From assembly GCA_002733465.1 (NCBI GenBank), contig NVVT01000021.1, positions 52,652 to 73,600 of the forward strand: a stretch of DNA of 20,949 nt, written 5' to 3'. Shown here one piece after another: positions 15,225 through 20,949 of the stretch; the first letter of the stretch is position 1; the number at the start of each line of letters is the position of its first letter. This stretch comes from Kangiella sp. GTDB lineage: Bacteria; Pseudomonadota; Gammaproteobacteria; Enterobacterales; Kangiellaceae. The notes under the pieces are model-generated. The model did not search any database. It was not told where the DNA came from and worked only from the letters and a program-made list of their open reading frames with translations. Made by a program: the position numbers and the translations under genes.

Positions 15225-16315
15225 TGAAATATTTTGACTTATCTAAACTTATATTCTCGACCAAAAAGAAAAAAGTAATCGCACCGCATTTACAATGGCA
15301 TTTAACTGACAAATGTAATTTGAGGTGTAGTCATTGTTATCAAGACGATTACATTGAGGCTGGAACTGATTTAGACAAAATGTTGGATATACTTGAACAG
15401 TTTAAATGCTTAGTTTTGTTTTTTAGAGATCAGGGTAAACCTAATATAAAGGGTCATATCACTCTAACGGGAGGTGAACCTTTGGTGAAAAAAGGATTTT
15501 ATGAATTGCTAGTTGAAATAAATCGGCTAAAAGAGTATTTCACTTTTTCGATATTAACTAACGCGACGTTAATTGATATTGTATGGGTACAAAAGCTAAA
15601 AAGTCTTAATCCTAAATATATTCAAGTTAGTCTTGATGGTGATAAAAACAAACATGATGAAATAAGAGGTCAGGGAAGTTTTGAAAAATCAACTAAAGCT
15701 ATAAAGTTGTTGAGAAGTGCGAATATCAGGGTGCTTGTATCGTTTACAGCAACGAAAATGAATTATTTATTATTTAGCAGTGTTTCCGCTATTTGTCGGA
15801 GGTTGGATGTTAATTTTCTATGGTCCGATAGATTAATTCCTGAGGGCAACGCTAAATCAAAAAATATTTCCGAAAATGAAATGCTCTTGAATAAAGAGGA
15901 AACCAACCAGTTTTTCAAATTAATGCGCTACGAAGCTGATATTTGTAAGAAAGATAAAAACTCTGTCACCCGAATTAGAATGCATAGGGCGTTACAGTTT
16001 CAATATTCGGACGATAATATTTATCGTTGTGTGGCCGGTGAAACTTTGATTACCATTATGCCTAATGGCGATCTTTATCCATGTAGAAGAATGCCGGTCA
16101 AAGTGGGTAATGTGTTCGAAAATTCCTTAGCAAGTATCTACTTTGAATCACCTTTCTTACGTAAATTACGAGACAAAAATACTACTAGTCTTGGCTGTGA
16201 GAAATGTGAACATAATAAAAGTTGTAGAGGAGGGCTTAAATGTCTTTCTTATGCGACTTATGGTAATGCATATAAGAAAGATCCTGGATGCCTTCTAGGT
16301 AAAGAGGTAGTTTAA
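15224..16315 (+). CDS. Radical SAM/SPASM-domain maturase-like enzyme
   Basis: A 363-residue enzyme. The radical SAM cluster motif is C31-NLR-C35-SH-C38 in HLTDKCNLRCSHCYQ, with the GGEP-type SAM motif TLTGGEPL about 40 residues later. The C-terminal SPASM region holds C269, C287 (GDLYPC), C325, C328, C334, C340 and C356, enough for two auxiliary 4Fe-4S clusters. The usual CxxxC spacing is shifted (CRGGLKC). SPASM enzymes of this type modify peptides or proteins. An upstream TTG (15182) would give an Arg/Trp-rich leader read from the opposite register of the Cys-Gly repeat, so ATG 15224, overlapping the previous stop, is preferred. Most likely substrate: the adjacent Cys-Gly tail. Confidence 0.9.
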   Translation: MKYFDLSKLIFSTKKKKVIAPHLQWHLTDKCNLRCSHCYQDDYIEAGTDLDKMLDILEQFKCLVLFFRDQGKPNIKGHITLTGGEPLVKKGFYELLVEINRLKEYFTFSILTNATLIDIVWVQKLKSLNPKYIQVSLDGDKNKHDEIRGQGSFEKSTKAIKLLRSANIRVLVSFTATKMNYLLFSSVSAICRRLDVNFLWSDRLIPEGNAKSKNISENEMLLNKEETNQFFKLMRYEADICKKDKNSVTRIRMHRALQFQYSDDNIYRCVAGETLITIMPNGDLYPCRRMPVKVGNVFENSLASIYFESPFLRKLRDKNTTSLGCEKCEHNKSCRGGLKCLSYATYGNAYKKDPGCLLGKEVV

Positions 16316-16397
16316 ACGATAAATTATTTGCACCATTATGTCAGTCAACTAAATTGTCAGCTAAGCGATTATAAATCTGTTAGAATGATTTATAACC

Positions 16398-16420
16398 AAA
16401 AGGTAGTACCTTTTACTACC
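16398..16420 (+). promoter_or_regulatory. Operator-like nested inverted repeats upstream of RHH/RelE module
   Basis: AAAAGGTA-G-TACCTTTT (16398-16414) is a perfect 8+1+8 palindrome. GGTAGT (16402-16407) pairs again with ACTACC (16415-16420). The block ends 24 bp before the antitoxin ATG. This is the position and symmetry expected for an autoregulatory site bound by an RHH antitoxin dimer pair. TAGAAT at 16381-16386 is a possible -10, but no properly spaced -35 is evident. Confidence 0.55.
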
Positions 16421-16444
16421 ATTTGAGCGAAAGAGGTCATTTGC

Positions 16445-16717
16445 ATGTCAACATCCATTAAATTAGATGATGAAATTAAGTCAAGAATTCAAAATATCGC
16501 CAATATAAAAGAAAGAACTCCGCACTGGCTCATGAGAAAGGCAATTACTGACTTTGTTGAAAGAGAAGAGGCAAAAGAAGTTTTTAAGCAGGAAGCGATC
16601 AGTTCTTGGATTGATTATAAAGAAACTGGAAAACATGTTACCGGAGATGAGTTAAACCATTGGCTAGATTCCTGGGGAACAAATGAAGCTAATAATTTAC
16701 CCAAATGCCACAAATAA
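16445..16717 (+). CDS. Ribbon-helix-helix antitoxin (RelB/ParD/CopG type)
   Basis: A 90-residue protein. The N-terminal strand STSIKLDDEIKSRI and helices NIKERTPHWLMRKAITDFVE form an RHH DNA-binding domain. The remaining 50 residues are acidic, with IDYKETGKHVTGDELNHWLDSWG as a likely toxin-binding helix. It precedes and overlaps by 13 bases a RelE/ParE toxin, the antitoxin-first order usual for this type. It should repress its own operon through the palindromes just upstream. Confidence 0.88.
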   Translation: MSTSIKLDDEIKSRIQNIANIKERTPHWLMRKAITDFVEREEAKEVFKQEAISSWIDYKETGKHVTGDELNHWLDSWGTNEANNLPKCHK

Positions 16718-16998
16718 TTATATCGGAAAATGCTTTAGAGGGAATTGAAAGATGTCGTTCCTTTTTGTTTAATAAAAATCCGTTGGCACAAATGAGGGCA
16801 TCAAAAGCCATTCAACATCATATAAGTGCATTAAAAACGGAACCCAATATTGGCAGACCATTTGAAACTGAATATAAACTCAGAGAGCTCATTATTCCAT
16901 TTGGGGATTCTGGATATATTCTGTTGTATCGATTTGATGATTTAACCGATCAAGTTGTTATCCTAGCATTTCGTCATCAAAAAGAAGTGGGTTATTAG
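16705..16998 (+). CDS. RelE/ParE-family toxin
   Basis: A 97-residue protein that appears full length. It has the N-terminal strand and helix IIISENALEGIERCRSFLF, a central helix region ending in IGRPFE, and the conserved C-terminal sheet LRELIIPFGDSGYILLYRF followed by VVILAFRHQKEVGY. Family members either cleave mRNA at the ribosome (RelE) or poison gyrase (ParE), and the sequence alone does not decide. It overlaps the antitoxin gene, and the pair is intact, unlike the other two TA loci in this window. Confidence 0.88.
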   Translation: MPQIIISENALEGIERCRSFLFNKNPLAQMRASKAIQHHISALKTEPNIGRPFETEYKLRELIIPFGDSGYILLYRFDDLTDQVVILAFRHQKEVGY

Positions 16999-17010
16999 AG
17001 AAAATTTATT

Positions 17011-17787
17011 ATGAAAATACACCAAATATACACAAAAAACGAATTAAGAAATTTCACTTATATTCTAGAGCTAGAAGATCAAACAGCGATTGTGATCGAC
17101 CCTTGGAGTGCTGACGAAATAGTCGAATTTCTAACCAATAAAAATCTATCTTTAACTAGCATTATCAATACCCATGAACATTGGGATCATACTCAAGGTA
17201 ATGAAGCATTAGTTGCACAGTACAATTGTGAGGTTTGGGCACATACAAATGGTGCGGGAAAAATCCCTTGTTTGACTCGTGAATTAAATGGCGGTGAATT
17301 AATTAATCTGGATGATAGCAATCAATTAAAGGTTTTAAATACGCCTGGGCATACTTTTGCGCACCTCTGTTTTATTGTCATAGAGAAAGGTAACCAAGTG
17401 GCAGTATTTACTGGCGATACTCTTTTTAATGCTGGCGTTGGAAACTGCCACGGTGGTGATGCAGAAGTGATGTATCAAACTATTGTCGATCAATTTCAAA
17501 CTCTGGCTGATGATGTTTTGGTTTATCCTGGGCATGATTATCTAGAAAATAATTTACGTTTCACTTTGAATTTTGAGCCAAGTAATGAAGTCGCCAAAGA
17601 GTGGCTAAATAAAGTAACTAAGTCTGAATATAATCCTGGTGATATTGTTACAAGTATAGGCAATGAAAAATCATTTAATACTTTTATGCGGTTAGATAAT
17701 TCTGAAACGATTAAAAACCTGTCACTTAATAGTCCGCGTGATAAAGAAGTGTTTTTAGCTTTAAGAGCCAAGAGAAATAGCTGGTAA
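17011..17787 (+). CDS. Metallo-beta-lactamase-fold hydrolase, hydroxyacylglutathione hydrolase (glyoxalase II)-like
   Basis: A 258-residue protein, close to the E. coli GloB length. All metal ligands are present: T54-H55-E-H57-W-D59-H60, H114 (TPGHTFAH), D136 (GDTLF) and H175 (YPGHDY). The C-terminal domain contains FNTFMRLDN, matching the glutathione-binding N-x-F-x-R motif of glyoxalase II. The loop after GDTLF reads NAGVGNCHGGD rather than the common SAGCGR form, so it may be a paralogue with a related thioester substrate. It starts 12 bp after the RelE/ParE toxin and converges with the apbE-like gene (27 bp between ends). Confidence 0.85.
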   Translation: MKIHQIYTKNELRNFTYILELEDQTAIVIDPWSADEIVEFLTNKNLSLTSIINTHEHWDHTQGNEALVAQYNCEVWAHTNGAGKIPCLTRELNGGELINLDDSNQLKVLNTPGHTFAHLCFIVIEKGNQVAVFTGDTLFNAGVGNCHGGDAEVMYQTIVDQFQTLADDVLVYPGHDYLENNLRFTLNFEPSNEVAKEWLNKVTKSEYNPGDIVTSIGNEKSFNTFMRLDNSETIKNLSLNSPRDKEVFLALRAKRNSW

Positions 17788-17814
17788 ATTAAACGAATTA
17801 TTTAACAACAAGAT

Positions 17815-18720
17815 CTACATAACAAGGATATGTTCTATCTCTTCTGATTTAAGAAAACATTCAGCATTACTTCCTTGTAACATTGCTAAACTAGAATAGG
17901 TGCCAGCTAGTACACAGTTTTCTGCAAAGCAAGTAACCGATTTTGGCGGGTTTTCGATTGGCCATCCTGTTTTAGGATTCAGTAAATGACTGTAAATTTT
18001 TCCATTTTGAAAGAAAGATCGCTGGCTAGTACCGCTGGTTGCGACTGCACCATTTAACAGACTAATATAACCGTTTTTAGAATCGTCTAACCCGACTTTC
18101 CATGGGCTATTGTCTGTTTCGCTTTTATAATCCTTAGCAAAAAGATCTCCACCTAAATTGATCAAGAAATTTATTTTTTTATGGATACAGTGAATGTCTA
18201 ATATTTTGGCTACTTGATCAACTGCGTATTCTTTTCCGATACCGCCGAAATCTATTTGCATTCCTTTTGGTAAAGAGACTGAGCTTTCGGTATATTTGAT
18301 TTTATTAAAACCAATGAAAGATAAGGCATCGGCTATTTTATCTTCATTAGGAACAGTCGATTGATTTTTGAAATTCCAAAGCTTGCCTAAAATGCCGGAT
18401 GTGATATCGAACAGGCCATCACTTAAATTATAAACTTCGTTTGAATAATTGAGTAGTTGAAATGTCTCTAAATCGATATCTGTTGAAATACTTTTAGAAT
18501 GATTTATTTTTGACAATAAACTAGCGGGCTGAAAACGACTATATTTATTTTCGATCCTTCGAACTTCGTCAGTAATTGATTTTGCTAATTTTTTACACAA
18601 GTTTTCATCTTGTATTTTTATAAGGACTTCACAAGGGCTAGCCATCGCATAAAAGCGTATCTGATAATATGGATGGCTAGTTTTTTGACCATTCTTTAGC
18701 TCTAAGGTGTAATCGGGCAT
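17815..18720 (-). CDS. apbE: FAD:protein FMN transferase (ApbE)-like, no signal peptide, altered Mg site
   Basis: A 301-residue ApbE-fold protein. Family landmarks are FYAMASPCEVLIKI (23-36, the usual RxMGT strand), IDFGGIGKEYAVD (156-168), FLINLGGDLFA (185-195), ATSGTSQRSF and HLLNPKTGWPIENP (245-258). ApbE attaches FMN through a phosphodiester to Thr/Ser of exported proteins. Only 22 residues precede the domain, and an in-frame TAG directly precedes the ATG, so no signal peptide is possible. The Mg-ligand Asp of the usual DALSTAL is Gly273, and Thr is Ser277 (LAGTYSSLAML). Last gene of the tlpA/DUF4266/DUF3570 operon, 22 bp after the barrel gene. Likely target: the barrel's DSLTGAS motif. 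Confidence 0.88.
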   Translation of the reverse strand: MPDYTLELKNGQKTSHPYYQIRFYAMASPCEVLIKIQDENLCKKLAKSITDEVRRIENKYSRFQPASLLSKINHSKSISTDIDLETFQLLNYSNEVYNLSDGLFDITSGILGKLWNFKNQSTVPNEDKIADALSFIGFNKIKYTESSVSLPKGMQIDFGGIGKEYAVDQVAKILDIHCIHKKINFLINLGGDLFAKDYKSETDNSPWKVGLDDSKNGYISLLNGAVATSGTSQRSFFQNGKIYSHLLNPKTGWPIENPPKSVTCFAENCVLAGTYSSLAMLQGSNAECFLKSEEIEHILVM

Positions 18721-18742
18721 CTAATTTATAAGAACATTGAAT

Positions 18743-20074
18743 CTAAAAATAATAATTCACTTGTAAATAAATCGCGTCAAGTTCTGGATATAAATCAAGA
18801 TTCTCTAATCCCGCCACTCTCTCATTGCCAATTGATTTTGGCGTTTGACGGTAATATTCTAATCTGACTTCTGCGCGTTGATCTTCATTCAATTCAAATC
18901 CATATTTTAATCCTAAAGTAATACTCGTCATTTCACCAATGCGGTAATCTGCACTGATAAATTGAGGTAGTGCTTCGCCTTGCACTAAATAAGTCGAATA
19001 GAAATCGGCAGCAGATTGTTGATAGAGACGAATATGGGGTTCCCAAAAACTTCCTCCGTCAGCAAATATATGCCAATGTAAATCAAAAGTATGAGAGTCT
19101 ATCTCCCAATCATCCGTTGTATATCGATAAGAGAAATCAATTACTGATTCATCTAAATGTTTTTTAACCAAACCAAAGACAGAATGTTGCGCTCTTGTTT
19201 CTGGACGGGACTCATAAATATAATCTTGCGCAATGCCTTGAGAGTTGATAATACTAACAATTTTGAAAGGGTCCGTTAAATAGCCGCTTTTATCCGCATA
19301 CCCGTAATTAAATTGCATTAACGTCGTGCGATTAACTATCTGAGTCCATCCTAACAAGAATTCTCCAGAACTTATCGTTTTAGATGAACTTGATCTAGTA
19401 GCTTCAAAGGCTGTATTAAATTCGTCTTCTGTAGCGAAGTTACCTCTTATAGCCATACTGGTTAAGCTAATCGGTATGGCTCCTTTGGGATTATATTCTT
19501 CCGCAGCTACGGAAAAACCGCCAGATATAGTTGTGTTTTTTTGATTAAAATCTCTCGCCAATTCAGCACTCAAACCGATAGAACGAAAATCAAATTCTCT
19601 GGATAAATTAGTTCCCAGAGTATAAGTGTAATCCGATTCAGGATTAATTAAATCGCTCCAACTTATATTTAGCTGGGCGCGAGTGTCTTTAAATGTGTCA
19701 TCAAGAGGTGTGTTTCCGACCGCTATATCGTACTGCCCATTACCTGAAGGACGAGAAAATGTCTGCACAGATTCTTGTGCAATTGCACCATTTGCGGATG
19801 CGCCCGTTAAGCTATCCAATACAAATTTAATATTTAGCTTTCCGGTATCGTCAATCGTTATTTCCGCATTAGCAATTACTTCAACCGCACTGACTCGATC
19901 AGTTTCTGAATAGGCTAAAACGGATGCTGAAAAGTTCCAATCATCATCAGATGTTTCATTAGCGATGGTTTGTGTAGCCGTGCTGCCGAGTAAGCTGGTA
20001 GCTGCTATGGCTAATTTACTTTTAAGTGATAGCGACTTGTTCCCCGAGAAACAATTTTTACTAATTAATTGCAT
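18743..20074 (-). CDS. DUF3570 outer-membrane beta-barrel protein with flavinylation-like motif
   Basis: About 443 residues from ATG 20074 (TTG 20080 would add two). A signal peptide (LKSKLAIAATSLLGSTATQTIA) is followed by alternating beta strands and a C-terminal aromatic strand ending LDAIYLQVNYYF, as in outer-membrane barrels. Near the N-terminus the segment VLDSLTGASANGA lies at about 85-97, counted from this ATG. DSLTGAS resembles the D-x-L-S-G-A-T sites where FMN is attached in RnfG and NqrC; the acceptor would be Ser93. The start overlaps the last codons of the DUF4266 gene by ten bases, so the lipoprotein and barrel are co-translated. Role in outer-membrane redox or export is inference. 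Confidence 0.85.
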   Translation of the reverse strand: MQLISKNCFSGNKSLSLKSKLAIAATSLLGSTATQTIANETSDDDWNFSASVLAYSETDRVSAVEVIANAEITIDDTGKLNIKFVLDSLTGASANGAIAQESVQTFSRPSGNGQYDIAVGNTPLDDTFKDTRAQLNISWSDLINPESDYTYTLGTNLSREFDFRSIGLSAELARDFNQKNTTISGGFSVAAEEYNPKGAIPISLTSMAIRGNFATEDEFNTAFEATRSSSSKTISSGEFLLGWTQIVNRTTLMQFNYGYADKSGYLTDPFKIVSIINSQGIAQDYIYESRPETRAQHSVFGLVKKHLDESVIDFSYRYTTDDWEIDSHTFDLHWHIFADGGSFWEPHIRLYQQSAADFYSTYLVQGEALPQFISADYRIGEMTSITLGLKYGFELNEDQRAEVRLEYYRQTPKSIGNERVAGLENLDLYPELDAIYLQVNYYF

Positions 20075-20298
20075 CCACAACCTCCACCGGCAAAGCTTCT
20101 ACCGCCACTTGCTGCTTCTTTACTAAAATAAATATGATCATCGATTGATTGATCGAGAGGAGACGAATTAATTGCCATAGATGATTTTGCAAGCAGATCG
20201 CGATCCCAAGGGTCGACTCCCATACTTGCACAGCCACTAACAGTTAGAATAACCGTGAGTAATATTATTAATCTAGATTTTTTAATGTAGTGTTTCAT
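20065..20298 (-). CDS. DUF4266 small lipoprotein with GGGCGCN tail
   Basis: A 77-residue lipoprotein from ATG 20298. A GAGAG ribosome site about eight bases upstream favours it over ATG 20334, which would put 12 extra residues before the signal. Signal peptide residues 1-22 end in the lipobox V-S-G-C23, and Ala follows Cys, consistent with outer-membrane sorting. The mature 55 residues start SMGVDPWDRDLLA, the DUF4266 hallmark, and end SFAGGGCGCN with two closely spaced cysteines. It sits between a TlpA-like thioredoxin gene and the DUF3570 barrel gene and overlaps the latter. The C-terminal cysteine pair is a plausible thiol-redox or metal site, as inference. Confidence 0.85.
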   Translation of the reverse strand: MKHYIKKSRLIILLTVILTVSGCASMGVDPWDRDLLAKSSMAINSSPLDQSIDDHIYFSKEAASGGRSFAGGGCGCN

Positions 20299-20367
20299 TG
20301 CACTCTCTCTTATGCCTGTTTGTTTCGTAACCATTTATCTTTTAACTATTCAATTCCATAAGTTTTT

Positions 20368-20826
20368 TTACTTAGGTTGTTCAACTATTAGCTGATCAAT
20401 TTCTTTTTCATAATCTATAATTTTTGAAGAAAAAAATCCTTTATGGGCATATTTAGGTTTGCCATCTTTCCCGAATAATACGCTGCTAGGCATTCCCTTA
20501 ATTTTATACTTTTTAGCTAACAAGCCTTTAGGATCATAAATAATTTTGAAGTTCGCTGGATATCTATTTAAAAATTCTGTTGCAAGCGACTTTTTCTTAT
20601 CTAAATTAACCGCTATTATTACAAGCTCGTCTGACGAGTGTTTTTTGCCTAAATCATTTAACCAAGGAAATGATTTACGACAAGGGATGCACCAAGATGC
20701 CCAAAAGTCGAGATAAACAACTTTTCCTTGATATTGCTTTAGGTCTAATTTTTCTGACTCGGAAGCATTGCTATTCGCGGTAAGGCATAGGATCACTGTT
20801 AGAAATATAAAGTTAAATTTTTTCAT
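20368..20826 (-). CDS. TlpA-like periplasmic thioredoxin-family protein
   Basis: A 152-residue exported thioredoxin. The signal peptide MKKFNFIFLTVILCLTANS probably cleaves near NASES. The active site is W45-C46-I-P-C49, and the cis-Pro loop is KGMPSSVLF. It is short, at the minimal size for TlpA/ResA-type reductases. It is the first gene of the minus-strand cassette with DUF4266, DUF3570 and apbE. AGGTAG about nine bases before the ATG serves as ribosome site. Because DsbD can reduce such proteins and the next gene ends in Cys-Gly-Cys, its target may be the DUF4266 tail, which is inference. Confidence 0.9.
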   Translation of the reverse strand: MKKFNFIFLTVILCLTANSNASESEKLDLKQYQGKVVYLDFWASWCIPCRKSFPWLNDLGKKHSSDELVIIAVNLDKKKSLATEFLNRYPANFKIIYDPKGLLAKKYKIKGMPSSVLFGKDGKPKYAHKGFFSSKIIDYEKEIDQLIVEQPK

Positions 20827-20855
20827 TTAATGCTACCTATCGAATTTAGTTGATC

Positions 20856-20949
20856 TGTCAACACTATTCGGGACACTCAATTACACAACTTTTTGCATAG
20901 CTTCATAATCAACGGGTGACCAATAGTCATTAGTTGAGTGAAGTCTTTG
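20856..20949 (-). mobile_element. IS3-family insertion sequence, right end (partial at window edge)
   Basis: The element end is inferred at 20856, where TGTCAACACTATTCGGGACA begins with the TG expected of an IS3 terminus, five bases from the transposase stop codon (20881-20883). The rest runs off the window. It lies 29 bp upstream of the tlpA-like ATG, so it could have displaced or supplied that operon's promoter. The other terminal repeat and target duplication are not visible. Confidence 0.6.
20881..20949 (-). CDS. IS3-family transposase (integrase core), C-terminal end, partial
   Basis: The minus-strand frame entering at 20949 reads QRLHSTNDYWSPVDYEAMQK and ends VV-stop. RLHSTNDYxSPxxYE is the well-known C-terminal signature of IS3-group OrfB transposases, just after the final catalytic Glu region. 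Only 22 codons lie within the window, so activity cannot be judged. Confidence 0.8.
   Translation of the reverse strand, partial: QRLHSTNDYWSPVDYEAMQKVV

Noticed and set aside
1..20949. CRISPR arrays, tRNA, rRNA and riboswitches
   Set aside because: No regularly spaced direct repeats, tRNA cloverleaf sequences or recognisable riboswitch cores were seen on reading the window.

Overview
This low-GC (by eye about 37%) bacterial chromosome window is most likely from a gammaproteobacterium. Supporting families are a full-length DsbD, an E. coli-type HigBA pair, a DNAJ_related/J-domain protein, and DUF2970, DUF3820, RadA, PilZ and YcbX-like MOSC proteins. The low GC and gene mix would suit a marine lineage such as the Kangiellaceae, but this placement is a guess.

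Left part (1-9200). A response regulator with a degenerate GGDEF domain precedes dsbD. Then come a divergent Lgt-family protein and an alpha/beta hydrolase in an overlapping minus-strand pair, a higBA pair whose toxin looks C-terminally truncated, and a 98-bp element bounded by perfect 14-bp inverted repeats. A minus-strand group follows (DUF2970, GNAT, and a separate ICMT-like methyltransferase), then a plus-strand J-domain gene.

Middle (9200-13910). radA, rbgA/ylqF, a DUF3820 gene, a MOSC gene and a four-helix membrane protein are plus-strand housekeeping or conserved genes. Between radA and rbgA, on the minus strand, a PilZ gene is followed by an orphan ribbon-helix-helix antitoxin. The RelE-type toxin of that antitoxin is still legible as a relic, with an in-frame stop near its start and its 3' half missing at the radA stop codon.

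First unusual cassette (13962-16315). Four overlapping ORFs encode a nucleotidyltransferase-fold protein, a zinc-ribbon membrane protein, a small membrane peptide ending in (CGGG)n, and a radical SAM/SPASM enzyme. The overlaps (8 nt, 25 nt, TGATG) imply one translationally coupled unit. The second and third ORFs could be a single protein joined by a -1 shift at a T7 run. It looks like a radical-SAM peptide or protein modification system with a Cys/Gly tail as candidate substrate. I do not recognise it as a described class.

Right part (16316-20949). An intact RHH/RelE-ParE module and a glyoxalase II-like hydrolase precede the second unusual cassette, a minus-strand operon tlpA-like, DUF4266 lipoprotein (tail GGGCGCN), DUF3570 outer-membrane barrel, apbE-like. 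The barrel carries a DSLTGAS sequence resembling FMN-attachment motifs of RnfG/NqrC, and the last gene is a flavinyltransferase homologue. This suggests a flavinylated, thiol-redox-linked outer-membrane system. An IS3-family element ends 29 bp upstream of the first gene and may have replaced its promoter.
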